A stretch of 64,000 bases of DNA, taken from NCBI GenBank assembly GCA_020636045.1, contig JACJYP010000001.1, positions 480,001 through 544,000 of the forward strand, written 5' to 3'. This document shows, in pieces, positions 39,006 to 48,534 of this stretch. The notes under the pieces were generated by a model. It was not told the origin of the DNA, ran no database searches, and saw only the letters and a program-made list of their open reading frames with translations. A program made the translations under genes and the position numbers. The stretch is from Lewinellaceae bacterium (GTDB taxonomy: Bacteria; Bacteroidota; Bacteroidia; Chitinophagales; Saprospiraceae). How positions within the stretch are numbered: position 1 is the first letter of the stretch; each line of letters begins with the position of its first letter.

Positions 39006-40199
39006 TTAATTTTCGGAATCCTCATCCGCTTCTTCGGACGTCTCCTGCCCCTTTTTCGCAGATGACGAAGGGTGTCCGGTGAAGTGTTTGAGCATGATGA
39101 TCTCCCGCTGGGTCAGTTCACGGAACGAACCGCGTGGAAGTTCTCTTTTCGTCAGACCGGCGAAATAAAAGCGGTCGAGTTTGAATATTTCGTAACCAAG
39201 CGATTCGAACAGGCGTCTGACGACGCGGTTGCGGCCGGAAGTGATCTCCAGTTCCACGATATCGCGCTCGGGATGGTCTTCGGAAAAACGGATCCAGTTG
39301 ACTTCCATCAATCCGTCTTCCAGCTCCACGCCGCGCTGAATATGTTCCAGATCGGCCTGCGAAAGTGGCTTGCGAAGTCCTACGCGATACTGTTTTTGCA
39401 CATGATGGCTGGGATGCGATAACTTTTGAGCCAGATCGCCATCGTTGGTGATGAGCAGCAGGCCGGTGGTATCGCGATCAAGGCGCCCGACGGGGTACAG
39501 ACGTTCGGGGAAATGGGGATCGACAATATCGATCACGGTAGGTCTGCCACGATCGTCGTCAGTGGTAGTGATCACATTTTTAGGCTTGTTGAGCAGTATA
39601 TAAACCTGGCGTTCCTGTATCTGGAGGGTTTTGCCCTCGCAGGTGACGACGTCTCCTTTTTGAACGCGATAGTAGGGTTCCGTTTTAACTTCACCATTCA
39701 CAGTCACCTGACCCTGATCGATAAATTCAACGGCTTTTCTGCGCGACGAAACGCCACAGTGCGCCAGGTATTTGTTCAGTGGCATGCCTTCGCCACTGGG
39801 AAGATTGGGCTTGGGCTTGCGCTCGATAACGAACTCGTCTTTTTTGCGGAAAGGTTTTTTTCCAAAGGGCTTTTTACCAAAACCACCTCCTTTGTTGAAA
39901 GGACGGCGGTCGCCGCCCTGACCGCCCCTGTCCTGCCAGGGTTTTCGCTCTCCATCTCCCCCCCGGTCCTGGTAGCGCGGGCGATCGGAATTGTAGGGCT
40001 TTTTATATCCGCCACCTTCCTGATTGCGGTCTTGCCAGGGCTTGCGCTCTCCGTAATTCCGGTCCTGCCAGGGCCTGTTTTCCGATCTTTCATCCGGTTT
40101 TTTTGAGTCGTCATTGGGGCGGTAGAGTTTCGGTCGCTCTTTCAGCGAGAAACCCTGGTCCGGCTTTGTGATGCGCGGACGGCGTTTTTTTTCTTCCAT
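39006..40199 (-). CDS. rluB: RluB-family rRNA pseudouridine synthase with Arg/Gly/Lys-rich N-terminal tail
   Basis: 397 residues. Residues 1-130 are a disordered, basic, RG/KPW-repeat tail (repeated ERKPWQDR) likely to bind RNA. An S4 domain follows at 139-185 (MPLNKYLAHCGVSSRRKAVE), then the RsuA/RluB catalytic domain with GRLDRDTTGLLL, catalytic Asp241. Family members make pseudouridine in the 23S peptidyl transferase region (E. coli RluB: U2605) or in 16S (RsuA); the tail length and S4 favour RluB, but the target is inferred. A long acidic C-terminus ends EEADEDSEN. Confidence 0.92.
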   Translation of the reverse strand: MEEKKRRPRITKPDQGFSLKERPKLYRPNDDSKKPDERSENRPWQDRNYGERKPWQDRNQEGGGYKKPYNSDRPRYQDRGGDGERKPWQDRGGQGGDRRPFNKGGGFGKKPFGKKPFRKKDEFVIERKPKPNLPSGEGMPLNKYLAHCGVSSRRKAVEFIDQGQVTVNGEVKTEPYYRVQKGDVVTCEGKTLQIQERQVYILLNKPKNVITTTDDDRGRPTVIDIVDPHFPERLYPVGRLDRDTTGLLLITNDGDLAQKLSHPSHHVQKQYRVGLRKPLSQADLEHIQRGVELEDGLMEVNWIRFSEDHPERDIVELEITSGRNRVVRRLFESLGYEIFKLDRFYFAGLTKRELPRGSFRELTQREIIMLKHFTGHPSSSAKKGQETSEEADEDSEN

Positions 40200-40501
40200 T
40201 AGAGGCGGTAATTGTTGAGTTTAGCAGGTTTAAAACTCAAAGTTCCGGCTTTTCGACATTACTGACACTTTTGCCGGACTTTATTTTAGTTTTAAATAAT
40301 GTTTTGAATGAAAACGACTGAAACGCAACGCAATTGCGATGCCAAACAACAATTTCAGGTTGTAATTGCAGCAAGTCATGCCGCAAAAAAGGACCCTGCC
40401 ACGTTGAAACCGTGGCAGGGTCTGGTCGGGTGAGTCTGACCTTTTCATTAAGAACCGGACACTTTTTTTGCCCGTAATGCAGATTCAAACTGCTACACCA
40501 A
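40200..40501. other. Intergenic region with minus-strand terminator
   Basis: Between two minus-strand genes. The only clear element is the hairpin at 40392-40422. The right-hand part is otherwise unremarkable. The small ORF at 40237-40488 has no credible features. Confidence 0.5.
40385..40422 (-). terminator. Terminator of the SprB-repeat gene
   Basis: Perfect 12-bp stem gaccctgccacg (40392-40403) and cgtggcagggtc (40411-40422) with a 7-nt loop. On the minus strand it is followed by CTTTTTTG. Confidence 0.9.
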
Positions 40502-43500
40502 TCAGTTTGATTTCACCCATTTGATCATGGTTTGGGTGCCTTCCCTGGTCTGGATTTGCAGGAAGTAAATGCCTGCTGGCAGGTGTTCTACCATTATTTC
40601 CGCACTAAATTCGGCGGCTTTTATTTCCTGCACTACTCGTCCCTGCGGGGTGAATATTTGTCCGTACTCCACCTTAACGCCCTCGGTTTCCAGGCGAAAA
40701 GCAGTATGCACCGGGTTGGGTATCAGGCGTACGAGTGACGCAAGTTTTGGATCATAGGTGCCGACGATATTGCCGATCGTTACCGGCGCCAGCATGACCG
40801 AACATCCGTTTGCATCGATGATTGTCAGTGAATACAGCCCTTCGTTCAGACCGCTGAGGTCTTCGTCATTGGAGAAAAAAGCTCCGTTCCGGCGCCAGAT
40901 AAAAGAGTAAGGCCCGGTTCCTCCAACGGGAGTAATATTGATGCTCCCTGTGCCCATATTGTTGGTATCGTTGACGATGCCATCCACCAATACGTCGGGT
41001 AACGGAAAGACCGTGACACTAAAGGAGCATTGAGCCGTATTCCCCATAGCATCCGTTACCTGGAAAACCTGTGTTGTTACCCCGTCGTTGAAAGGAGATC
41101 CGCTGGGCAGGCCGCTGATGAGCACTGGTTGAGCGCCATTCAGACTACAGTTGTCAGAAACAGCCGGCGTTGGGTAGGTCACAATATCCGCTCCGCAAAA
41201 ACTGATGTTACCGGGACAGGAGATCGACGGCGCAATGCTGTCGGTAGCCATGATCATGATCGAGTCGATGGCAAAACACCCGTCGGCATCTGTTACACTG
41301 ACCACGTAGGTTCCGATACCCAGGTTGGAGGTGGTCGCCGTAGTGTCTCCGTTGCTCCAGACATACGTAAATGGTAAAGCACCGTTTTCAAGTATTACCG
41401 TCGCTTGTCCGTCAGTGTCTGCCAGACAAACAACATCTACAGCAGTAATATTGGTTGTCAGCGAGCAGTTATAGGAATTTACAATAACGGTCTGTACAGA
41501 AGTGCAATCATTATCATCGGTAACTGTGACACTGTAACTGCCGGGGGCAAGACCGGTAATGGTAGCGCTTGTTTCGTCATTACTCCACAAGTAACTGTAC
41601 GGTTCGGTACCGCCGGTCGGTTGTGCAGTAGCGGTTCCGTCATTTGCTCCCAGCCCGGTTTCTGCGGTAGCCGTTGCATTGGCCAGCAATACAGGAGGTT
41701 GGGTGATATTGACCGTGACGGAAGCCTGGCAGTTGTTGGCATCCGTGATCTCGACAGAATACATGCCCGGTGTCAGATCGATGATGTTTTGCGTCGTGTC
41801 GCCGTTTGACCAAAGGAATGCGACCGGCTGTGCTTCTCCGGTCAGCACGAGCGAGGCTGCGCCGTCGCCGGCTCCGTTACAACTGACGTTTGTCGATGAT
41901 GCCGTAACGGACAAAGCGCAGTTGAAGCTGTTGACCGTGACAGTTTGAACGGCCGTGCAGTTGTTCATGTCCGTGACCGTGACGGTGTAATTACCGGGTG
42001 CCAGCCCGGTGATCGTTGCTGTAGTCTGTCCATTGTTCCACAGGAAAGTGTATGAAGCCGTTCCTCCACTCGGCGCCGAACTGGCCGTGCCGTCATTGGC
42101 GCCGGCGGCTGTTTCTGCCGTAGCAGTGGCATTTGCAGCGAGTACGGCCGGTTGCGTGATGGTGGCCGTAGCGGTGGCTGTGCAGTTTGCATTGTCGCTT
42201 ATCGTAACCGTATAAGTGCCTGCCGAGAGCCCGTTGACGGTTGCCGTTGTAGCGCCCGTACTCCAGGCATAGGTATAATTTCCTGTACCGCCGCCCGGAG
42301 TAGCAGTAGCGGTTCCATTCGAACCGCCGTTGCAACTGACATTCGTACCGGAAGCAGAGGCGGTTACGGCCGGCGTCTGGTTGACGGTCGTGTTGGCGGT
42401 AGAAGTACAGCCCGTGTTATTGTTGGTGATCAGAAGAGAATATGTACCGGGAGCGTTCACAACAGGGGTGAGCGTATTGGCGCCCGAGACGATATTGCCA
42501 TTGGCAGTAGACCATGCATAGGCAAAATTTGGACCCTGCGATGACCCCGATGCATTGATCTGGATCGTCAGATTATTGCAATTGAGATTGCCCGGCGTTG
42601 CAATACTGATCGTAGGCGGCGTAGTATTCTGATTTACCGTAGCAGTGGCCGTAGAGGTACATCCATTAGCGCCCGATGTGACGGTCAGTACATACTGTCC
42701 GGCCGTACCGACACTCGGATTCTGCTGGTTGGACGTATAGTTATTTGGCCCCGTCCAGGCATATGTGACATTCGGCCCTGCCGGGGAACTGCCGTTCAGT
42801 TGCACTGTCAGGTTGGTACAGGTGATCTGCCCGACGGTTGAGGCCATGGCACCGGGGGGCGTGATGTTTTGGCTGACTGCAGTAGTGTCGCTGGCGGTAC
42901 ATCCGTTAGAAGCAGTGACGGTGACCGTATAGATACCAGGCGCACTCACCATCGGGTTTTGCAGGGTTGAATTATAACTGTTGGGACCCGACCAGGCGTA
43001 GGTATTGCCGCTGCCAGGCGTTACACTGGCCGTTACCTGTACCGAAGTGACCAGGCAAGTCAGTTGACCGTTGGCGCTGGCTGTAACGGTGGGCGGCGTG
43101 TCGCCTTGTGTGACAGTAGCAGTCGCGGTATTGGTACAACTGTTTGCAGGGTTGGTGACCGTCACGGTGTATGTACCGGCAACGCTGACAGTCGGATTTT
43201 GCTGACTGGATGAAAAACCGCCCGGTCCTGCCCAGCTATAAGTAACCCCGGGTGTATTGGAACTTGCCTGCAGGGTAACGGAATTATTTGTACAAGTAAG
43301 CATTCCCCCGTTTGCGCTGACATCGGGCGGGTTAATGTTGCTGGTGACATTGGTAGATGCCGTTGCCGTGCAACCATTCACCGAATTGGTCACTTCGATC
43401 GTGTAAGTACCTGCCTGATTCACAACCGGCGTAAGCGTATTGGCGCCCGAAACAATATTGCCGTCGGGTGTCGTCCACTGATATGAGAAATTGGGGCCTG

Positions 43501-44605
43501 AACTGGAGCCTGCTCCATTGAGTGTGATTTGCGACTGGACGCAGGTAATGACACCGCCTGCTCCGGCGTTGGCATTTGGCGGGATCATATTTACCCCGAT
43601 ATTGAACAGCGTAACTTTTGTACAGCCGTTGTTATCGGTAACGGTCAGTGTATGCGATCCCGACGTGGAATATTGCACCGGATTTCCGGTGGCGCCATTC
43701 GACCATTCATAACTGTAAGGCGCCGTGCCTCCGGTGGCACTGGCAGTCACCGTCACCAGGGGTTGTGCGCAAGTAATGACGCCTCCTGGCGCAGCATTTG
43801 CATTCAAGACAGGTGGTTGCGAAATGGTGGCAAATGCGGTAGCTGTACCACTTCCCGACGAACCGGTGACTGTAACGGTGTAGTTCCCGGCACTCAGATT
43901 CATGGCTGTTTGGCTGGTCTGCCCATTGCTCCATAAATATGTGTACGGGCTGATGCCCCCGGTCGCTTCTACCGTTGCGCTCCCATTATTGCCGCCAAAA
44001 CAAGAAACATTGGTGGTATTGGTAATTGTAGCCACCAGCGGCGGCGGCGCGCTGAAGTCAAAAGTTTGGGAAAATGCAACCGGAAAATCACCCGAATCGC
44101 TGCCATTGTTGTTGGTAAGATTGCCGATAAAGTAGAATTTGATGATGTTTCCTGCGGCATTGGCCGGTGAAGTCCAGTTGAAGTCCCAGGAAACGGGGCC
44201 GCCGCCGAAAAACTTGCCGTTTCGGTGCTCGATATATTCGCGTCCGCCCAAAAATTCCGTGCCCGTTTCGGCGTTAACTGATGCCAGGTTACCGGCATTT
44301 TGGTTGCTGCCATTTACGGCAACGAGCTGAAATCCGCCCTTTACAGGCGTACCCGCAGTTGGCGTGACCGTCAGTGTGATCGGATAGGTCGTATTGGGTT
44401 CGATCGTGGATGGCAGACCACTGATATCGACGACCCCGCCAAAACCTCCAGGGTTGCCGCCGCCATGGCAATTGTTGCAGTGCCCGTCGAACGGCGCACC
44501 GGTTCGGCCGTTTGGTGGATTTGCATTGTTGGCAAGCCAGACAAGCATACCAAGCAGTAGGCCCGTAACAGGAATAAGACGCGGGTAGCGGCGGAAAGCA
44601 TTCAT
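40502..44605 (-). CDS. Large T9SS surface protein: choice-of-anchor V domain plus SprB-like repeats
   Basis: 1,367 residues. A signal anchor (about 10-26) is followed by a choice-of-anchor V domain (about 30-190) that carries a CxxCH motif, CNNCHGG, at 43-49. From about 195 to 1,110 there are many beta repeats of two kinds: SprB type (VSCNGGSNGTATATPGGG, YTYAWSTGATT) and a PKD-like type with ITCTN, YAWTGPNNY and TYTVTV. An HYR-like module (about 1,117-1,200) and a last SprB-like module follow, then the T9SS sorting domain at about 1,282-1,367. Likely an extended cell-surface adhesin, as for SprB in gliding. A monocistronic gene with its own terminator. Confidence 0.9.
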   Translation of the reverse strand: MNAFRRYPRLIPVTGLLLGMLVWLANNANPPNGRTGAPFDGHCNNCHGGGNPGGFGGVVDISGLPSTIEPNTTYPITLTVTPTAGTPVKGGFQLVAVNGSNQNAGNLASVNAETGTEFLGGREYIEHRNGKFFGGGPVSWDFNWTSPANAAGNIIKFYFIGNLTNNNGSDSGDFPVAFSQTFDFSAPPPLVATITNTTNVSCFGGNNGSATVEATGGISPYTYLWSNGQTSQTAMNLSAGNYTVTVTGSSGSGTATAFATISQPPVLNANAAPGGVITCAQPLVTVTASATGGTAPYSYEWSNGATGNPVQYSTSGSHTLTVTDNNGCTKVTLFNIGVNMIPPNANAGAGGVITCVQSQITLNGAGSSSGPNFSYQWTTPDGNIVSGANTLTPVVNQAGTYTIEVTNSVNGCTATASTNVTSNINPPDVSANGGMLTCTNNSVTLQASSNTPGVTYSWAGPGGFSSSQQNPTVSVAGTYTVTVTNPANSCTNTATATVTQGDTPPTVTASANGQLTCLVTSVQVTASVTPGSGNTYAWSGPNSYNSTLQNPMVSAPGIYTVTVTASNGCTASDTTAVSQNITPPGAMASTVGQITCTNLTVQLNGSSPAGPNVTYAWTGPNNYTSNQQNPSVGTAGQYVLTVTSGANGCTSTATATVNQNTTPPTISIATPGNLNCNNLTIQINASGSSQGPNFAYAWSTANGNIVSGANTLTPVVNAPGTYSLLITNNNTGCTSTANTTVNQTPAVTASASGTNVSCNGGSNGTATATPGGGTGNYTYAWSTGATTATVNGLSAGTYTVTISDNANCTATATATITQPAVLAANATATAETAAGANDGTASSAPSGGTASYTFLWNNGQTTATITGLAPGNYTVTVTDMNNCTAVQTVTVNSFNCALSVTASSTNVSCNGAGDGAASLVLTGEAQPVAFLWSNGDTTQNIIDLTPGMYSVEITDANNCQASVTVNITQPPVLLANATATAETGLGANDGTATAQPTGGTEPYSYLWSNDETSATITGLAPGSYSVTVTDDNDCTSVQTVIVNSYNCSLTTNITAVDVVCLADTDGQATVILENGALPFTYVWSNGDTTATTSNLGIGTYVVSVTDADGCFAIDSIMIMATDSIAPSISCPGNISFCGADIVTYPTPAVSDNCSLNGAQPVLISGLPSGSPFNDGVTTQVFQVTDAMGNTAQCSFSVTVFPLPDVLVDGIVNDTNNMGTGSINITPVGGTGPYSFIWRRNGAFFSNDEDLSGLNEGLYSLTIIDANGCSVMLAPVTIGNIVGTYDPKLASLVRLIPNPVHTAFRLETEGVKVEYGQIFTPQGRVVQEIKAAEFSAEIMVEHLPAGIYFLQIQTREGTQTMIKWVKSN

Positions 44606-44627
44606 CGGATTTAGTTGTTTTAATCGT

Positions 44628-44635
44628 TAAAGTTA
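44628..44635 (-). promoter_or_regulatory. Probable -7 element for the SprB-repeat gene
   Basis: Minus-strand TAACTTTA (plus-strand taaagtta) is one mismatch from TAnnTTTG, 22 bp before the ATG. Confidence 0.3.
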
Positions 44636-44804
44636 CGATGCAGATTCAAACAAAGGTAGAGACACAAAATGTGAACGAAACTGCCTGATCTGTGCCAGAA
44701 TTGATTGTTTTGGTCTAAACCGGAATATTTTCATGCTGAACCCGGAAAAAACCTTTCCGAATGGCTTTTGCATCAAATCGGTTTAATTTCGATTCTATTT
44801 GTGC

Positions 44805-44812
44805 TACCTTAG
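44805..44812 (+). promoter_or_regulatory. Probable -7 element for the holin-like cluster
   Basis: TACCTTAG, one mismatch from TAnnTTTG, 30 bp before the ATG at 44843. Confidence 0.3.
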
Positions 44813-44842
44813 CAGGCCTTAAAGACTTACAGGACGATTAAT

Positions 44843-45217
44843 ATGGAGGAAGAAAAAAAACAGGAGTCGCCTTTTGAAGATCTGTTTGAAAAGGTGGAGC
44901 AACATGTGGAGACCCGATTGAAGTTTTACTCGCTGACGGCAACGGAAAAGATATCGAATCTGAGCGCTGCTTTTGCGGGTGCCATGGTGATCATCCTGTT
45001 TGTTTTGATCATTTTGTTCTTCCTCAGTATCGGTTTTGCAATCTGGATCGGCGATCTGATCCATCACAGGGCAGGTGGGTTTGGAATAGCAGCCTTGTTG
45101 TTTGTTCCCATCGGCATCGCCGCTTATCAATGGATACGTCCCTTTGTACGAGACAGGATCATTCAAACATTCCTAGATGAAGATGACAATGACACTGAAA
45201 AACAAGACAAAAGTTGA
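44843..45217 (+). CDS. Phage-holin-III-like membrane protein (YqjE-like)
   Basis: 124 residues with an acidic/amphipathic N-terminus (1-45) and two TM helices at about 48-70 and 78-100 (VIILFVLIILFFLSIGFAIW then IAALLFVPIGIAAYQWI). The pattern matches the putative actinobacterial holin-X/holin superfamily III group, which includes chromosomal E. coli YqjE; nothing else here is phage-like. It is the first of three short genes, overlapping the next by about 40 bp. A membrane-stress role by analogy with YqjD-YqjE-YqjK is inference only. Confidence 0.85.
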   Translation: MEEEKKQESPFEDLFEKVEQHVETRLKFYSLTATEKISNLSAAFAGAMVIILFVLIILFFLSIGFAIWIGDLIHHRAGGFGIAALLFVPIGIAAYQWIRPFVRDRIIQTFLDEDDNDTEKQDKS

Positions 45218-45650
45218 CAACAGTGCCCGCTTGCAGGCGCGCAAAGCAGAACTTCAGCAGCAACTGGCCGTACAACGGGCTGAGCTAAAGGAGCAATGGC
45301 AAACCGTGCGAACAAAACTTGAACCGGCGCAACTGGCTTCCAGCTTTGTGCGCTCATTCCTTGGTCTGGAGAAGTCCGGTGCAGAAAACGAACGCGCTCC
45401 CTTTTATCAACCCCTGATGCTGGTTGCCGATTTGTTTGTCCGTGAACCTCGCACGCGATTGCTTGTTAAGTTCGCAGGTCCGCTATTACTGGAATACTGG
45501 CCGAAGATCAGGGAAAAAACAAAAGGCCTGAACCCAGGGAAGGCAGAAATGTATGCTTCGCTTCGCCGCAGGGTTTCCGGCCTTCGCAGCCAGATTCGCG
45601 GCGTGAAGTTGCGTGGATCTGAATCCGAAACACAGATATCGGAAAACTGA
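45177..45650 (+). CDS. Uncharacterised basic helical protein in the holin/YtxH cluster
   Basis: 157 residues from the first Met; Met at 45183 or 45189 is equally likely, since the sequence opens MKMTMTLKN. The N-terminus is a Gln/Glu/Arg coiled-coil-like helix (ARLQARKAELQQQLAVQRAE) and the middle has a hydrophobic patch around LLVKFAGPLLLEYWP. The C-terminus is strongly basic (RRRVSGLRSQIRGVKLRG). No family is recognised. The start lies inside the 3' end of the holin-like gene, so translation is probably coupled. Its position resembles YqjK in the E. coli yqjDEK cluster. Confidence 0.75.
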   Translation: MKMTMTLKNKTKVDNSARLQARKAELQQQLAVQRAELKEQWQTVRTKLEPAQLASSFVRSFLGLEKSGAENERAPFYQPLMLVADLFVREPRTRLLVKFAGPLLLEYWPKIREKTKGLNPGKAEMYASLRRRVSGLRSQIRGVKLRGSESETQISEN

Positions 45651-45668
45651 TCACTTCCTGTTTTTCCG

Positions 45669-45908
45669 ATGCCCCATATGGAAAAAAGCAAAACATTTGA
45701 GTTTCTGGTGGGCGGCGCTTTGCTGGGCGGCGCTTTTTACTATTTGTTTTACACTGAACGTGGCGAGCAATTCAGGGAGCGGATGGCCGAATTGGCCCTC
45801 GACAAACTGGATGAGTGGCTCGCGATCATGGAACAGGAACTGACAGAAGCAGAATACCGGGCAAAATCTGAAACCGGAGAAGCTGCGGCCGATGAGCCCG
45901 ATGCCTGA
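45669..45908 (+). CDS. YtxH-like small membrane protein
   Basis: 79 residues with one N-terminal TM-like glycine-rich segment (FLVGGALLGGAFYYLFYT, about 12-29), directly followed by GEQFRERMAELALDKLDEWL, the amphipathic helix typical of YtxH domains. An acidic tail ends ADEPDA. It starts 18 bp after the preceding gene and completes the three-gene membrane cluster. Met4 (45678) may be the true start. Family members respond to general stress in Bacillus; that is not shown here. Confidence 0.82.
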   Translation: MPHMEKSKTFEFLVGGALLGGAFYYLFYTERGEQFRERMAELALDKLDEWLAIMEQELTEAEYRAKSETGEAAADEPDA

Positions 45909-45960
45909 ATAAATATGTGTTTTTATAGGCCTGCCTATTTTTTCAGGATCAAAATCCCAT

Positions 45961-45968
45961 TACTTTTG
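45961..45968 (+). promoter_or_regulatory. -7 promoter element for fadN
   Basis: TACTTTTG, an exact TAnnTTTG match. The ATG of fadN is at 46114, so a leader of about 140 nt is implied; I saw no riboswitch fold in it. Confidence 0.4.
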
Positions 45969-46113
45969 CCCGGCGAACTTTCGCTATTTTCCTTTAAAGG
46001 CACAAGGCAGGTATGTGCTTTGTCACTGCTTTCTTGTATTTGACCCTGGGGATCGATCATTAAAAATAAACACTTGGCAGGAGTAATCCATCCTGCCCGT
46101 TTTCCCGCAATTT

Positions 46114-48489
46114 ATGCACCACAGACACATCAACAAAGTCGCTGTACTTGGCTCCGGTCTCATGGGTACAGGTATTGCCGCACATCTTGCCGGTTGTGGC
46201 CTTGAAGTACTCATGCTCGATTTGCCGACAACGGAGGGGAAGAATCGCAATAAAATCGCTGCGGACTCACTTCAGGCGGCCTTAAAAGCCAGGCCCGCTG
46301 CTTTTTATGATAACAAATTTGCATCCCGCATCACCGTTGGCAATTTTGACGACGACTTCTCTAAAATAAAGGACTGCGACTGGATCATCGAAGTAGTAGT
46401 CGAGCGCCTCGATATCAAAAAGCAGATATTTGAAAAAGTGGAGCAGTTTCGGACCAAAGGTTCACTGATAACTTCCAATACTTCGGGTATCCCCATCCAC
46501 ATGATGACCGAAGGCAGAAGCGAAGATTTTAGCAAGCATTTCTGCGGAACCCACTTTTTTAACCCGGTTCGCTACATGCGCCTGCTCGAGATCATCCCGA
46601 CCGCCGACACCGATCCGGCCGTGGTTGACTTTTTTATGCAATTCGGCGATGTCTTTCTCGGCAAGCAAACAGTGCTTTGTAAAGACACGCCTGCTTTTAT
46701 TGCCAACCGGGTAGGCGTGTATGCCATGGCAAAGATCTTTCAGCTGACCCACCAGTTGGGACTTGATATCGCTACTGTAGATATGTTGACGGGGCCGGCG
46801 ATCGGCAGGCCCAAGACGGGCACCTTCCGCCTGGCTGATCTGGTAGGTATGGACACGGCAGTGCATGTGATCAATGGCATGCGGCAAAATTGCCCTGATG
46901 ATGAACAGATCGCCGCATTCGAAATACCCAAATTCCTGAACTTCCTGACGGAGAACAAATACTTCGGAAATAAATCAGGTCAGGGATTTTATAAAAAAAC
47001 CGGCGAGAAGGATGAAAAGGGTCGCCCGGCCATTCTTGCACTGAATCTGGAAACGCTGGAATACCAGCCCAGTAAAAAGGAAAAACTGCAGGTGCTCGAT
47101 ACGCTTAAACAAATCGATGAATTACCCAGGCGTATCAAAGCGGTGTTCAAGGCGGACGACAAAGGTGCGCAGTTGCTGCAGCAGTCTTTTCTGGGACTGT
47201 TCGCTTATGTCAGTAACCGGGTGCCCGAGATTTCAGACACGTTGTACGCCATTGACGATGCACTTCGCGCCGGATTTGCCTGGGATGCCGGTCCGTTTCA
47301 ATATTGGGACATGGCCGGGGTAAAGGAAACGGTAGAACTTGCCGAAAGTCGCGGCGAAAAAATAGGCGCCTGGGTCAAGGAGATGCTGTCTTCCGGACAT
47401 CAGTCTTTTTATAAAGTCGAACAGGGAGTAAGGAAGTACTACGACCCCAGGACCAAGGCATACCAACCGGTACCGGGTGGCGATGCATTCATACTGCTCG
47501 ACAATTACCGGTCTGACAAACCGGTTTATTCAAATGCAGAATGCACCCTGCATGATATCGGTGATGGCGTGTTGTGCCTGGAATTCCATTCCAAAATGAA
47601 CGCGATCGGTGAAGGCATCTTGCGTGGCATCAACGACAGCATACAGATCGCGGAAGAACAGGGATGGAAGGGTATGGTGATCGGCAACAATGCACAAAAC
47701 TTTACAGTAGGCGCCAACCTGATGATGATCGCCATGATGGCTTATCAACAGGAATGGGACGAGTTGAACATGGCTGTTAACCTTTTTCAGCAAACCTCCA
47801 TGCGGATACGCTATTCTGCGGTTCCGGTAGTGATGGCCACCCAGGGTTATGTATTTGGCGGAGGTTGTGAATTTTCCATGCATGCCGATGCTGTGATGGC
47901 TGCGGCTGAAAGTTATATCGGCCTGGTGGAAGTGGGAGTTGGTCTGTTGCCCGGCGGCGGCGGCACCAAGGAATTCGCCGTCCGCTTGTCCGACGAGATC
48001 AGCAAGGAAGGCGACGTGCAGATCCCGCGGTTGATCGATAAATTCAAATGTATCGCAACGGCCCAGGTGGCAACATCTGCCCATCAGGCATTTAACTACG
48101 GTTATTTGTTGCCGGAAAAAGACCACGTTGTGCACAACACAGCCCGAAACATCAGCGAGGCAAAAGCAAAAGTGCTGGAATTGTCCCATGACTACGTAAT
48201 GCCGATTCCGCGGAAGGATGTGTATGTATTGGGGCGTACCGGTCTGGGCGCTTTGTACATCGCTGCACACTCTCTGCGCCTGGGACATTATGCATCGGAA
48301 CACGATATCAAGATCGCTCAAAAAGTTGCATATGTACTTTGCGGGGGTGATCTCACCAGCCCGCAAACCGTTTCCGAGCAATATTTGTTAGATGTGGAGA
48401 GAGAAATGTTCCTGTCGCTTTGCGGCGAACAGAAAACCCTGGAACGCATCCAGTTTATGCTGGAAAACGGAAAGCCTTTGCGAAACTGA
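46114..48489 (+). CDS. fadN: 3-hydroxyacyl-CoA dehydrogenase / enoyl-CoA hydratase (FadN type)
   Basis: 791-residue bifunctional beta-oxidation enzyme. The NAD-binding 3HCDH domain comes first (GSGLMGTGIAAH, about 13-24, and the FFNPVRYMRLLEII block near 148-161). The enoyl-CoA hydratase/isomerase domain is C-terminal (FGGGCEFSMHAD, EVGVGLLPGGGGTKEF). This dehydrogenase-first order and the length match Bacillus FadN (YusL), and are the reverse of E. coli FadB. The thiolase gene follows after 45 bp, forming an operon as in Bacillus fadNA; no acyl-CoA dehydrogenase follows. Confidence 0.93.
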   Translation: MHHRHINKVAVLGSGLMGTGIAAHLAGCGLEVLMLDLPTTEGKNRNKIAADSLQAALKARPAAFYDNKFASRITVGNFDDDFSKIKDCDWIIEVVVERLDIKKQIFEKVEQFRTKGSLITSNTSGIPIHMMTEGRSEDFSKHFCGTHFFNPVRYMRLLEIIPTADTDPAVVDFFMQFGDVFLGKQTVLCKDTPAFIANRVGVYAMAKIFQLTHQLGLDIATVDMLTGPAIGRPKTGTFRLADLVGMDTAVHVINGMRQNCPDDEQIAAFEIPKFLNFLTENKYFGNKSGQGFYKKTGEKDEKGRPAILALNLETLEYQPSKKEKLQVLDTLKQIDELPRRIKAVFKADDKGAQLLQQSFLGLFAYVSNRVPEISDTLYAIDDALRAGFAWDAGPFQYWDMAGVKETVELAESRGEKIGAWVKEMLSSGHQSFYKVEQGVRKYYDPRTKAYQPVPGGDAFILLDNYRSDKPVYSNAECTLHDIGDGVLCLEFHSKMNAIGEGILRGINDSIQIAEEQGWKGMVIGNNAQNFTVGANLMMIAMMAYQQEWDELNMAVNLFQQTSMRIRYSAVPVVMATQGYVFGGGCEFSMHADAVMAAAESYIGLVEVGVGLLPGGGGTKEFAVRLSDEISKEGDVQIPRLIDKFKCIATAQVATSAHQAFNYGYLLPEKDHVVHNTARNISEAKAKVLELSHDYVMPIPRKDVYVLGRTGLGALYIAAHSLRLGHYASEHDIKIAQKVAYVLCGGDLTSPQTVSEQYLLDVEREMFLSLCGEQKTLERIQFMLENGKPLRN

Positions 48490-48534
48490 TTTGTGCCTGA
48501 AAAGGTCTGAAAAATCATATAAATAAAAAATATC

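Noticed and set aside
44843..45908. Prophage remnant because of the holin-like gene
   Set aside because: No other phage gene, integrase or attachment site is nearby; holin-III-like proteins such as YqjE are chromosomal.
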